NCBI RefSeq assembly: GCF_905220565.1 | Contig: NC_059422.1 | Location: forward strand, 3,566,001 to 3,630,000 | Source of the DNA: Melitaea cinxia | Taxonomy: Eukaryota > Arthropoda > Insecta > Lepidoptera > Nymphalidae | Direction: 5' to 3' | DNA length: 64,000 nt | Part shown: in pieces, positions 40,601 to 45,482 of the stretch | Position numbering within the stretch: position 1 is the stretch's first letter | How the letters are laid out: each line of letters opens with the position of its first letter | Notes under the pieces: model-generated | Database searches by the model: none | Seen by the model: only the letters and a program-made list of their open reading frames with translations | What the model was told of the DNA's origin: nothing | Program-made: the position numbers and the translations under genes

Positions 40601-43571
40601 ATTTTCTGTAAGGTTCACTACTTCCTCAGATGGGCAACTTCAAATTTTGAATAAGATAATTCCTGCTATGCCCTACCTCAATACTAAAACATATTATTAC
40701 GTATATTAAAACACTGTGAACACGCATTATGAGTAAAAGGTTATTATGGAATGAAAAATTAAGAAAATTACACAGAAAATAAGAAATTTTCAGAAAATGT
40801 ATCTATTATTTAAACATATTACATCTCAGTCTGCGAGACATAACAATGTCTGTGGTCAGCTAAATTATGTATATATAAATGAATGTTTGTCTGTATGTCC
40901 TTTATAGAATCGTAAACTATACATTAGATCATGTCATGATCTTCAGCAAAGTGCTGTGCATGAATGCCCACAAAGGTTTCTGAGTTGGAACGACTAAAAA
41001 AAAGTGTAGCAACGCACGCAAGGTTCAGCTAGTTCTGCATCATCATCATCATTCCAGCCTATTGCAGTCGTCTGCTGGACACAGGCCTCCACAATTTCGC
41101 TCCAAAAATGTGCGAGCTCATGTGTGTTGCCCATAGTCACCATGCTGGGCAGGCGGATTGGTGACCGCAGGGCTGGCTTTGTCGCACCTAAGACGCTGCT
41201 GCCCGTCTTCGGCCGGTGTGTCTCAAAGCCAGCTTCTTAAATTCCAAGGTGGTAGTGGAACCTTGTTATCCCTTAGTCGCCTCTTACGACACTCACGGAA
41301 AGAGACGGTTAGTTCTGCATAAAAACAATTTATAAATAAAATTGTTTTTGTCATATTTAATACATAAAAGCATCTTTTATCATTATATTATTTACTTTTG
41401 TGCTATAATCAGTCAAGGTAACTTCTATTGAGTGTATTAATAAGTATATGTATAAACACAGTGCATCAAATCGCTAAATACATTTAGAAAAGTAGCAATG
41501 TGCCAATAAGGTTTTCTCCAGCATTTGTTGCTTGCTAAAAACTTCTTAAAATAACTTCTTAAAATGTTGTAGTCAATGACAATAATAATAATAATCTTTA
41601 TTATACACATATTATACACAAAACAAACGAAAACAAAAATTGTAACAATCATATACAATGAATATACAAAGGCAGTTTTGTTGTTACAAAAGGAAATACC
41701 TTCCAGAAAACCTGAATAACATACACATTTCTAATAATTTCATTATACAACTACCGTCATCTATATATAAAAATAAAACTCTACTTTCCTTATTCACACC
41801 TCAACATGGGATCAAATTGATTTTTTATTACAAAATTTTTTAGTTTTTTAATATTTTGTAATAAGTTTTTATGGAATAAAATTGGCAAAAGATCGAAAAT
41901 AACAGAAATTTTTTAACAATTCATGACTATTTACCTTCACACATTTGACAGTCTACAATATACTGACTAATCGGCTAGTTAGCTATAAAAATCCTATATA
42001 ACACAGAAGACTGCGTTAATTAGTCCTTATCCCTAGGAATAACCAAAGTATTTAAAAAATTTTTTTCATTAACTACAATGGCTTCGCGCAGCCGCCATGT
42101 TTAATTTTTTTTTAATGTCACCTATCTAAGAACACTTGGGCAGCTAAGATGAACCTAACGATACTTCAATTATGTAAATCCGTTCAGTGATTCTGGAAAT
42201 ATGAGGTAGTAAAGAATATTACATACATCCATACATACAAGATACGCGCGAAAAACATAACCCTTCCTTGGCAGTCGGGTAATAAATTATAATAATATTA
42301 TTGTAATTATCAATACCTTGCCTTATTATCTTTATGCGGAAAGATAGCATGAGTATAACAACAAATTGAATGATCTTGATTGCGTCCTTCTGCAAATTTT
42401 ACTATTTATTTCCTGTCTATAAAGTTATTTAAAAAATTTGGACTTAAATTTCACTTTTAAATTATTATCTATGGCGATGAAGAATTTCCATATTGTTAAA
42501 AAAAAATGAAGTCGTTGATTTTATAATTAATATTTGGAAAAAATTTGATAAATTCATTTTATTTACTACAAATTAATGTGTTATTGTTGAAGTACAATTG
42601 TGTATTTTTAAATATTTACACGTTGACGACATTTTATTTATTTAAGTAGTTTGACTTTTAGTGCATAACATGCACATAGTGATAAACATACCTCGTAAGA
42701 CTTATAATGTTTAAAAATGTGATAATATCACCGATTTTGTCATTAACTTTTAAATATCTAGATATATTTAGCAGTAAATATGTATAATATTGATGACTAG
42801 AAAAATATATTTCTTGGTTTCAATGCATACCTACTTTTTCTGCAAATAAATGATAAAAGAAAATAATTATGTTTGCAGGAAAACGAAAAAAAAAAAACAA
42901 CTTCAATTATATCCACAAGTAATACAATGTAGGTAGACGAAAAAATAGTCAAGTAAATACTCATTATCAAAGATTACTCCAAAAGTTGTAATCAGATCTC
43001 GATGAAATTTAAATGTGACCACATGATAAGCATCGGCTTTCGATTAAAATAAAAATCATTAAAATCGGTACACAAAGTAAATAGTTATGCGGATTTTCGA
43101 AAGTTTCCTTCAATTTCGTTGGGATCCCGTCATCAGATCCTAGTTTCCTTATCATGGTACCAACCTAGGGATATTCCTTTCCAACAAAAAAATAATTATC
43201 AAAATCGGTTCATAAACGAAGAGTTATCCCCGAACATACATAAAATATATATATATATATATGGTCGAATAGAGTAACCTCCTCCTTTTTTTGAAGTCAG
43301 ATAACATTGATATAATTCTTTAAATACAACTTATTATATTCATGAAAAAAAGAAATTGGAGTAAAACTTACTTACAAAATAAATAATTGCAAATTTTTAA
43401 TCACATAAATGACAACATCAGAAAAATATTACACTAAAATTATGACACGAAATTTCGTGTGTTTACCGTTATCTTAAAAACCTATTAGTTTACAAAAGAA
43501 TATAAATATTATTAATACTTACGCTTTAACCCCTTGGCTATCGAAACTGTAAAATTATTTAATACTGACAT
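12469..43571 (-). CDS. NADK2: NAD kinase 2, mitochondrial (complete, 11 coding exons)
   Basis: Makes mitochondrial NADP+ by phosphorylating NAD+ with ATP. Exons in transcript order: 43523-43571, 26053-26185, 25307-25471, 22596-22697, 21191-21299, 17560-17669, 17018-17144, 16718-16851, 15702-15841, 13065-13190, 12469-12587. They total 1314 bp, every junction keeps phase, and the product is 437 aa, close to vertebrate NADK2 (about 440). The first 20-25 residues (MSVLNNFTVSIAKGLKR) are basic, free of acidic residues and fit a mitochondrial presequence. Kinase signatures: GGDGTFLLAAS from residue 134, ALNE at 262-265, SSGLCVTTGTGS ending at 304, and the late FNDG turn. The start is the ATG at 43571, immediately before the presequence. 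Intron 1 spans about 17.3 kb and holds most of the transposons in the window. The family call is very firm; mitochondrial location is known for the family and supported by the N-terminus. Confidence 0.93.
12635..12705 (+). repeat. SINE 3'-body fragment
   Basis: Contains CCTTCTCCTACATGGGGA, AGGCCTATGCCCAG and GTGGGATATTACAGGC, a unit seen again near 16298, 22378, 29395 and 60925. Lies in NADK2 intron 10. Confidence 0.65.
12821..12919 (-). pseudogene. Partial duplicate of NADK2 exon 10
   Basis: Matches 13050-13175 from the intron side of the donor into the exon, including the donor GGTGAGTGG context, the GCGAGCGCACGCGCA block and the GAACGTTATGT block. A 27-bp in-frame stretch of the GC-rich middle is missing. 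The copy stops at the exon's GTATG and runs into an 11-bp minisatellite, so it has a donor but no acceptor and cannot act as an internal exon. A third, shorter piece (AACGTTATGTACTCGCG then GTATG) lies at 12779-12800. Confidence 0.85.
12915..13045. repeat. 11-bp minisatellite next to NADK2 exon 10
   Basis: About twelve head-to-tail copies of GTATGTCATGT, one with a GAATG variant. It lies between the exon 10 partial copy and the real exon 10 donor. ORFs through it (Met-Cys-Val-Ser runs) are repeat artefacts. Confidence 0.92.
13065..13190 (-). CDS. NADK2: NADK2 exon 10
   Basis: Acceptor ACTTGCAG, donor GTGAGT. Reads EYLAYSVREYI and then VRVRSHCTDAG, matching the family segment that includes S-I-R-E-P. 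The exon is much GC-richer than its neighbours (many CGC Arg codons). A damaged partial copy lies just downstream in the next intron. Confidence 0.9.
13219..13342 (-). repeat. Dispersed repeat, family A (fragment)
   Basis: Reverse of the family A block: GTCCAGCGTGGTGACTATGG, then ATGAGTTCACG, then CCAGCAGTGGACTGTATAGG. Confidence 0.7.
13376..15339 (+). mobile_element. Helitron-like element with internal tandem units
   Basis: Starts TCTATAATATATATAAAAG after a host A and ends with a hairpin-capable GCGGGCGAAGCCGC, a short spacer and CTAG before a host T, the Helitron end rules. The first kilobase is built of four head-to-tail units of about 281 bp, each with TGACTCACTCATCAC, ACTTGAAATTT, CGACCCCTAA and AAAACGGGGGTTGGAAG (units begin near 13405, 13687, 13966 and 14249). 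A second start-like segment at about 14519 suggests nesting or a captured end. No Rep/helicase ORF, so it is non-autonomous. Confidence 0.7.
14756..14910. mobile_element. 155-bp MITE with 28-bp inverted ends
   Basis: Perfect 28-bp inverted ends (14756-14783 and 14883-14910; core GGCTCCTAAGTATACTGAG) around about 100 bp of AT-rich DNA. It is inserted within the Helitron-like element. Confidence 0.7.
15355..15450. repeat. Degenerate CACACG-type simple repeat
   Basis: Irregular run of ACGCACG, ACACGCAC and CGTACACACG blocks just right of the Helitron-like element. Low complexity, no coding sense. Confidence 0.6.
15528..15632 (+). repeat. Dispersed repeat, family B (short)
   Basis: GTGTTCCTGTGGAAAGTAAGG, then CCAGAGG, then CTACGGTAACGACCTACCA, an internally deleted family B copy close to NADK2 exon 9. 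Confidence 0.65.
15702..15841 (-). CDS. NADK2: NADK2 exon 9
   Basis: Acceptor TTTTTTTAG, donor GTTTGT. Its first base completes a Ser; it then reads INCLRTHSVLELM and ARQVTERYNQKLMFPP, the helical insertion typical of NADK2 after the TGTGS motif. Confidence 0.88.
15930..16085 (-). repeat. Dispersed repeat, family B
   Basis: Reverse copy with GGCAAACAAGCATACAACCC, AGCCTATAGACGTCTGC, CACAGGAATACAACACTAC. In NADK2 intron 8. Confidence 0.65.
16298..16350 (-). repeat. SINE 3'-body fragment
   Basis: Reverse of the unit with GCCTGTAATGTTCTAC and GGGCATAGGCCTCTTTC, seen intact near 22378 and 60925. Confidence 0.6.
16390..16640 (+). mobile_element. LINE 3' end: RT C-terminal coding remnant
   Basis: Translates, with one interruption, as WPGHLCRRTDGCW, RRVLEWRPR, GRPPARWINDLRKI and LGQAYVQ, the usual C-terminal part of arthropod LINE reverse transcriptase ORFs. 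It ends in GATGAT-type simple repeat. It lies in NADK2 intron 8, opposite to the gene. The piece at 1763-1940 comes from the same family. Confidence 0.75.
16718..16851 (-). CDS. NADK2: NADK2 exon 8, TGTGS motif
   Basis: Acceptor TTGTCTTAG, donor GTACTC. Reads VFIGESVTSRVS, GQWTHTKSSGL and TTGTGSTSW. The TGTGS (residues 300-304) is the second NAD kinase signature. The reading frame stays open past the donor into intron, but splicing at 16718 gives the family-like continuation. Confidence 0.93.
17018..17144 (-). CDS. NADK2: NADK2 exon 7, NE motif
   Basis: Acceptor CTTTACAG, donor GTAAGA. A low-conservation Ser/Pro/Asn-rich loop and then LPFLALNE. The closing Asn-Glu (residues 264-265) is the conserved substrate-binding pair of NAD kinases. 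Confidence 0.9.
17300..17530 (+). repeat. tRNA-derived SINE, degraded
   Basis: A B-box-like GAGTTCGATTCCCACCTC is followed by CGAGTCTAGTC, an AT-rich body and CAGCTGTTATC...CATAA-like blocks. The same layout is seen at 61085-61290. Lies in NADK2 intron 6. Confidence 0.55.
17560..17669 (-). CDS. NADK2: NADK2 exon 6
   Basis: Acceptor TATTTTAG, donor GTAATT. Reads GRFTWMRRSRIR and then ITPVDLHTLHY, matching the G-x-F-x-W-x-x-R-x-R-I-R segment of NADK2 proteins. Confidence 0.9.
18485..19980 (-). mobile_element. Helitron-like element, interrupted by another
   Basis: The plus strand starts CTAGC and CCGTGCGAATAACTCGCAC. Its other half resumes near 19855 with GCCGGTAGAGCAAGCAATTA and AAACATCTTAA. 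The same two halves are contiguous at 35432-35698. The inserted block starts with its own CTAGC at 18760. Confidence 0.55.
18760..19670 (-). mobile_element. Second Helitron-like element, nested
   Basis: Plus strand CTAGCGGACCCGACAGACTT begins the usual GC-rich 3' end of lepidopteran Helitron-like copies. The right boundary is uncertain, near the TATATATATTTAATAT run. Confidence 0.4.
20410..20584 (-). mobile_element. Complete mini-Helitron-like element (175 bp)
   Basis: On the minus strand it starts TCTATACTAATAAATG after a host A and ends CTAG before a host T. It is too short to code and looks complete with both ends. Confidence 0.6.
20882..20938. repeat. Perfect 26-bp inverted repeat, 5-bp loop
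   Basis: Arms 20882-20907 and 20913-20938 (core TTAGAACTATTTTCAA) are exactly complementary with loop CACAT. The sequence could extrude a long hairpin. No known family recognised. Confidence 0.9.
21043..21110. repeat. TA dinucleotide microsatellite
   Basis: About 34 uninterrupted TA units. Confidence 0.95.
21191..21299 (-). CDS. NADK2: NADK2 exon 5
   Basis: Acceptor TTGTTTTCAG, donor GTACGT. Reads KPVIGFNSAPHKSVGRLCL, the strand after the GGDG turn, which in NADK2 has the form KPVIGxNxxPxxSxGxLCLP. Confidence 0.93.
21545..22020 (-). repeat. Dispersed repeat, family B, split by a MITE
   Basis: Reverse family B copy (GCGTACAGCTCACCGGATGG then GCGGTTATAGTAGCC, GCGCGTTGCCGACCC, CAGGAAAACAACACTGCC). 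It is interrupted by 225 bp with a duplicated ATGGTAAG at both edges. Confidence 0.75.
21593..21817. mobile_element. hAT-like MITE packed with TATCGATA motifs
   Basis: Starts TAGGGACA and ends TGTCCCTA (8-bp inverted ends), flanked by a perfect 8-bp direct repeat ATGGTAAG at 21585-21592 and 21818-21825. An 8-bp duplication is the hAT signature. The inside carries about nine GTATCGA or TATCGATA motifs in both orientations and has no ORF. It sits inside a family B repeat, so it is younger than that repeat. Confidence 0.85.
22378..22555 (-). repeat. SINE body, reverse
   Basis: Runs from GCCTGTAATATCCCACGG through CTTTCCCCATGTAGG and TTAATCCACCACGCTGC to CATGATAACAACCGGGACC. This last part links it to the fuller copy at 35940-36130. 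Near NADK2 exon 4. Confidence 0.65.
22596..22697 (-). CDS. NADK2: NADK2 exon 4, GGDG motif
   Basis: Acceptor GGTTACAG, donor GTAAGT. Holds GGDGTFLLAAS (GGDG at residues 134-137), the diagnostic NAD kinase motif that binds the ATP phosphates and metal. Confidence 0.95.
22770..22885 (+). repeat. SINE fragment
   Basis: AGGCCATATAAATGTTTGC, TCTGGACGTTTGTGCTTGTG and GGCCGTTGAGTGTGAGGC match the body of the SINE at 33096-33300. Confidence 0.6.
23413..24022 (+). repeat. Dispersed repeat, family C (MITE-like)
   Basis: Starts AACCGACTTCCAAAAAAGG and ends AAGTCGG followed by a T-run and CGTTTGCGAGCAAACAC, so the ends are inverted (AACCGACTT/AAGTCGGTT). The inside shares GTACCGATTTTGATAA, GGATCTGATGATGGGATC and CGACCTACGTTGTATTA with copies at 32532, 38336, 42870 (reverse), 44384 and 58990. 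Confidence 0.75.
24463..24515 (-). repeat. SINE tRNA-like head fragment
   Basis: Reverse B-box GGGAATCGAACCCACAAGC with CCAGACTCGGGG upstream, the head/body junction of the SINE at 61085-61290. Confidence 0.5.
25307..25471 (-). CDS. NADK2: NADK2 exon 3
   Basis: Acceptor TTTTTTCAG, donor GTAAGG. Encodes a charged helical region (ELERILRKRGSDYDAI) and then FKEMGLQVEM, leading into the nucleotide-binding half. Confidence 0.88.
26053..26185 (-). CDS. NADK2: NADK2 exon 2
   Basis: Acceptor CTTTTCCAG, donor GTAAGA. Reads LRQKKELGEVVSG and then CLIVSKVTRYEYE, the first beta strand of the kinase fold, where NADK2 proteins have a similar V-x-K-x-T-R-Y-E-x-E pattern. Confidence 0.88.
26895..27022 (-). 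repeat. Dispersed repeat, family B
   Basis: Reverse copy: CGGCAAACAAGCGTACGGC, CTTATAGACGCCTGTAACACC, AAGCGCGTCGCCGACCC. In NADK2 intron 1. Confidence 0.7.
27423..27545. other. Intron 1 stretch, nothing recognised
   Basis: Between a Helitron-like 3' end (CGCGGGCAAAGCCATGGGG then CAGCTTGT near 27397-27422) and the next family A repeat no gene or clear element is seen. The same holds for most unlisted gaps of NADK2 intron 1 (27800-28440, 36130-37130, 38970-39580, 41320-42070). Confidence 0.4.
27605..27797 (+). repeat. Dispersed repeat, family A
   Basis: CACTACTGGACATAGGCC, GGCGTGAACTCATGTGTG, GGGCAGGCGGGTTGGTGACC, CAGTTGGATGGTTATCCCGC. An 85-codon frame through it is repeat, not a gene. Confidence 0.75.
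28461..28892 (-). mobile_element. Non-autonomous Helitron-like element
   Basis: Minus strand starts TCTAAACTAATATTATAAAG after a host A and ends with GGGCACGGGTCGG then CTAG before a host T. The CCCACTTCGTTGGGC segment near the 3' end can form the terminal hairpin. AGATGGCG motifs lie inside. Confidence 0.6.
29328..29575 (-). repeat. Family C repeat interrupted by a SINE piece
   Basis: TTTGCTCGCAAACGAAA and AAGTAATACAACGTAAGTAG are reverse family C. The unit GTGGATTAAGCTCTGATCC to AAGTGGGATATTAC at 29403-29470 is a SINE fragment. Family C resumes with CAAAGATTACTCAAAAATTAG and ends GTCGGTTAAAA. Confidence 0.6.
29970..32001. mobile_element. Foldback transposon: two inverted copies of a transposase 3' end
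   Basis: Arms 29970-30865 and 31106-32001 (896 bp each) are inverted copies with no length difference across the arms (coordinates always sum to 61971); the spacer is 240 bp. The outer ends read TATACAGGGTGTCCGG, with TA at both edges compatible with a TA target duplication. Read on the minus strand, the spacer encodes a broken transposase piece (QHDG, PAHYGRQVR, RRWIGRSGAIEWPPRSP, FFLLGLLK) and the left arm carries its C-terminal end (LKRQFLKRC). This resembles Tc1-mariner-type DDE transposases of arthropods. So the right arm is a reversed copy of the element's own 3' portion replacing its 5' half. The element cannot make its own transposase. Confidence 0.8.
30900..31100 (-). pseudogene. DDE transposase C-terminal remnant
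   Basis: Minus-strand reading gives QHDGCPAHYGRQVR, RRWIGRSGAIEWPPRSP and FFLLGLLKR with stops between blocks. The W-P-P-R-S-P and L-G-L/Y-L-K patterns are those around the last catalytic acid of Tc1-mariner-like enzymes; here the expected Asp after RSP is missing. Clearly dead. Confidence 0.65.
32156..32405 (-). mobile_element. Helitron-like 3' end and body
   Basis: Plus strand starts CTAGCTGTGCCCGACTTC and CGCGTGGAATTTTATAAAAT. It shares GTCAAAATCGGCCCAACCG and CAGACAGACAAAAAT with 43912-44316. The 5' end is unclear. Confidence 0.55.
32532..32958 (+). repeat. Dispersed repeat, family C
   Basis: Starts AACCGACTTCAAAAAAAGG, ends GAAGTCGGTTTTTC then TTTGCCTGCAAACACG; same internal blocks as 23413-24022. 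Confidence 0.75.
32968..33082 (-). repeat. Family C 5' end, reverse
   Basis: TTTTGTCGAAATCGGTCCACC to CCTTTTTTGGAAGTCGGTT, a reversed first 110 bp of family C, placed head to tail against the previous copy. Confidence 0.7.
33096..33300 (+). repeat. tRNA-derived SINE
   Basis: A-box-like GACGCGTTGGCGCAGCGG, B-box GGTTCGATCCCCGC, then the body CATTTGTATTGGCC, GTTTGTGCTTGTGTATTG and GGCCGTTGAGTGTGAAGCG, and a TTATTTATTTATT tail. A Pol III-type retroposon with no protein. Confidence 0.8.
33715..34020 (+). repeat. Old family C copy
   Basis: GTTACGTCAGAACTTTTGACTGG, GATCTACGTTGTATTTATACC and TGAATGTATCAATTT match family C with many changes. Confidence 0.5.
34267..34318. repeat. 23-bp perfect hairpin
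   Basis: Arms 34267-34289 and 34296-34318 (core AGCAAACTCAAATTA) with a 6-base loop. No known element recognised. Confidence 0.85.
34628..34905 (-). mobile_element. Helitron-like element, related to 6077-6795
   Basis: Shares GCGACTCGCCCCGGCTCCG, ACGACATCACATTAGAAAC, TCCGTTGCGTAGTTTTAAAG and TTTGTTTTATACTAT with the copy at 6077-6795. Its terminal CTAG has decayed to TTAG. Confidence 0.5.
35432..35698 (-). mobile_element. Helitron-like element
   Basis: Plus strand starts CTAGCAGTACCCGTGCG and ends TTAATCTTAGCGTATTAATA. Uninterrupted version of the element split at 18485-19980. Confidence 0.5.
35940..36130 (-). repeat. tRNA-derived SINE, nearly complete
   Basis: On the minus strand: A-box-like CTTGGTGTAGTGGTGCG, B-box GGGTTCGTTTCCCGC, then the body with GGTTTGGATTTCTG and, at the end, TATCATATGCACCTGATAGC. 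Several fragments elsewhere come from this family. Confidence 0.7.
37137..37440 (+). repeat. Dispersed repeat, family A (long copy)
   Basis: Complete-looking copy from ATTCCAGCCTATTGCAGCCC to TGCCGTAGCCACACAGC, including GACGCTGCTGCCCGTCTTCGG and GGTGGTAGTGGACACC. Confidence 0.8.
37630..37800 (-). repeat. TA microsatellite and family B fragment
   Basis: About 26 TA units at 37630-37681, then reverse family B (CGGCAAACAAGCGTACGG, CACCAGAAGCATCGCAA). In this family a simple repeat often abuts this end. Confidence 0.7.
38019..38055. repeat. 18-bp palindrome
   Basis: TTTGTTTATATACTATAT and its exact complement around a single central base. Confidence 0.8.
38336..38968 (+). repeat. Family C repeat with an internal insertion
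   Basis: Starts AACCGACTTCAAATA, resumes near 38585 with ATGTATGTTCGGGGATAAC, and ends AAAGTCGGTTTTTTTCG and GCGAGCAAACAC. Bases 38350-38580 do not belong to the family. Confidence 0.65.
38983..39300 (+). other. GC-rich open frame of unknown origin
   Basis: A 105-codon frame, GC-richer than its surroundings, containing a Cys-rich stretch (GKCCTERCIE). A short part (ACAGCGTCACC) also occurs near 51055 in the inverted repeat. No domain recognised and no splice signals decide it; a degraded mobile element is more likely than a gene. Confidence 0.25.
39587..40058. mobile_element. hAT-like MITE with 8-bp target duplication
   Basis: Ends CAGTGATTCCCAAAGTGG and its imperfect inverse (AAGTTTGGGAACCTCTG) are the usual hAT ends. 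Both sides carry the perfect direct repeat ATCTAAAC (39579-39586 and 40059-40066). 472 bp, no transposase. Confidence 0.9.
40387..40690 (-). mobile_element. Helitron-like 3' end followed by a family B repeat
   Basis: CTAGCTGATCCGGCGAACTTC begins at 40387; from about 40440 reverse family B sequence follows (TGATGGTAAGCGGATACC, GACACCTGCAATACTAG, CACAGGAACACGACAC). Confidence 0.5.
40865..41032 (+). mobile_element. Short Helitron-like element, plus orientation
   Basis: Begins near TATATATAAATGAATG and ends GCAACGCACGCAAGGTTCAG then CTAG before T. The 5' end is approximate. Confidence 0.45.
41045..41312 (+). repeat. Dispersed repeat, family A
   Basis: ATTCCAGCCTATTGCAGTCG, CACCATGCTGGGCAGGCGG, GACGCTGCTGCCCGTC, CTTAGTCGCCTCTTACGAC. 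Confidence 0.75.
42072..42290 (+). repeat. Dispersed repeat, family E
   Basis: TACAATGGCTTCGCGCAGCC, CGCCATGTTTAAT, AACACTTGGGCAGC and CGCGCGAAAAACATAACCC recur at 59503-59705 in the same order. Function unknown. Confidence 0.65.
42870..43310 (-). repeat. Dispersed repeat, family C
   Basis: Reverse copy from TTTGCAGGAAAACG through ACAATGTAGGTAGACG and GATCCCGTCATCAGATCC to CCTCCTTTTTTTGAAGTC. About 200 bp downstream of NADK2 exon 1 in gene orientation. Confidence 0.75.
43523..43571 (-). CDS. NADK2: NADK2 exon 1 (start codon, presequence)
   Basis: ATG at 43571, 16 codons plus one base, donor GTAAGT. The single leftover C joins GT of exon 2 to make Arg. It encodes the start of the likely mitochondrial targeting peptide. 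No ORF extends upstream in frame with better composition. Confidence 0.75.
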
Positions 43572-43911
43572 TTTTAAGCACTAACAATTGTATATCGTAA
43601 ATAATGTAACTTTTTCACTCAGTTTAAAACAAGTACACTTATTCACAGCTATGAATAAACTGTCAATAAGAGGCACGGCAATAAGATAAATTATTTCTGG
43701 ATATGAATCGGTTAATAATGACAAATATATATTTATGATAATGTATCGCTAATTCTTAACATACATATTTCGACCTTGTGATACGTGATAGCGAATTTAA
43801 AGAATGCAGGCTACTGTTTAGTTTTTAATCACTATGACTTTGACAGATATTTTGCGTTCTTAAAACCATGAATGTACCATAATTATCGTTTGAAACATAA
43901 TTATGTATAAA
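43572..43911. other. Region upstream of NADK2 exon 1
   Basis: AT-rich; it should hold the NADK2 5' UTR and core promoter if the 43571 ATG is the start. No TATA box in a convincing position and no CpG-rich block seen. An untranslated first exon further right cannot be excluded. Confidence 0.3.
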
Positions 43912-44316
43912 CTAGTTCCTCCGCGACTTCGTCCGCGTGGAATTAAACAAAAAGTTATTATTCAGTTCGCAGAGTTATAAAATAAATAAATTTGTAAAAT
44001 AAAAGTAGCCTGTCAGTAAAGTAAAAGTTATTGTTTAGTTCGCAGAGTTATAAAATAAAAACATTTCTAAAATAAAAGTAGCCTAATTTACTCCTTATTA
44101 CACCAGCTATCTGCCAGTGAAAGTCCCGTCAAAATCGGTCCAGCCGTTTCAGAGATTAACCGGAACAAACAGACTGACGGACAGACAGACAGACAGACAA
44201 AAATTGTAAAAATGTTATTTTAGTATATGTATCGTGTATACATTCATATGCATTTAATAAAAAGCAGTTATTTTAATATTACAAACAGACACTTTAGTTT
44301 CATTTATTTGTATAGA
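43912..44316 (-). mobile_element. Non-autonomous Helitron-like element
   Basis: Minus strand starts TCTATACAAATAAATGAAAC after a host A and ends CTAG before T, with the GCGACTTCGTCCGC hairpin region. An internal stretch around AGTTATAAAATAAA is duplicated (43960-44030 and 44030-44090). Confidence 0.65.
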
Positions 44317-44383
44317 TTACTAACTTTGCCCAGTGCGCACAACTTCGACAGGGAGGATTAGTGACTTTAGACGCCATTTTTAA

Positions 44384-45140
44384 CCAACTTCCAAAAAAGG
44401 AGGAGGTTCTCAATTCGACTGTATTTTTTTTTCTTTTTTTTTTATGTATGTTACATCAGAACTTTTGACCGGGTGGAGCGATTTCGACAAATTTTCTTTT
44501 AATCGAAAGGTGGTGTGTGCCAATTGGTCCCATTTAAATTTATTTGAGATCTAACAACTACTTTTCGAGCTATATCTATTAATGCGTTTTTACTTGACGC
44601 TTTTTTCGTCGACCTACGTTGTATTATACCGCTTAACTTTCTACTGGATGTACCGATTTTGATAATTCTTTTTTTGTTGGAAAGGACATATCCCTAGTTT
44701 AGTACCATGATAAGGAAATCAGGATCTGATGATGGGATCCTAGAGAAATCGAGGGAAACTCTTGAAAATCCGCAATAACTTTTTACTGGGTGTACCGATT
44801 TTGATAATTCTTTTTGTGTTGGAAAGAAGATATCCCTAGCTTAGTACCATGATAAGGAAACCAGGATCTGATGATGGGATCCCAGAGAAATCGAGAGAAA
44901 CTCTAGAAAATCCGCAATAACTTTTTACTGGGTGTACCGATTTTGATAATTTTTAATTTAATCAAAAGCTGATGTTTGTCATGTGGTCACAAATAAATTT
45001 TATTGAGATCTGATAACTACTTTTTGAGTAATCTTTGATAACGCGTAGTTACTTGACTATTTTTTCGTCAATCTACGTTGTAATACTCGTCGATGTAATT
45101 GAAGTTGGTTTTTTTTCGTTTGCGAGCAAACTCAATTATT
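44384..45140 (+). repeat. Family C repeat with internal duplication
   Basis: From AACTTCCAAAAAAGG to GAAGTTGGTTTTTTTTCG. The block from GTACCGATTTTGATAATTC to AACTTTTTACTGGGT occurs twice (about 44650-44790 and 44797-44936), so the core is tandemly duplicated by about 147 bp. Confidence 0.7.
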
Positions 45141-45167
45141 TGGACATATTTTTTGGTTTACAATGGA

Positions 45168-45372
45168 CTAGCATTCCACCCCGGCTTCACACGAGTATCT
45201 AACAAAAATTTCAAAATATATTTTTATTCCCCCTTTTTTTTGTTATATAACATAATTATATATGACACCAGCGGATAGTGTAGCTTTCCAACACTAAATT
45301 TTTTTTTAAATCGGTTCAGTACTTTGAGTAGTTTTAGAGCCTATTCAACAGGGTCATTCAATTAATACATAA
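45168..45372 (-). mobile_element. Helitron-like element, degraded
   Basis: CTAGCATTCCACCCCGGCTT starts the usual GC-rich end; the other end is not clear. Confidence 0.4.
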
Positions 45373-45482
45373 GCATTTTAGTAATTTTAAACTCTCTCCC
45401 CCTTGTCAGCGAAAGTTGGCAAACAGTAGTCCTATGCTTGCGTAAATATTGGTATATACATATAACATAATATAATCATATA

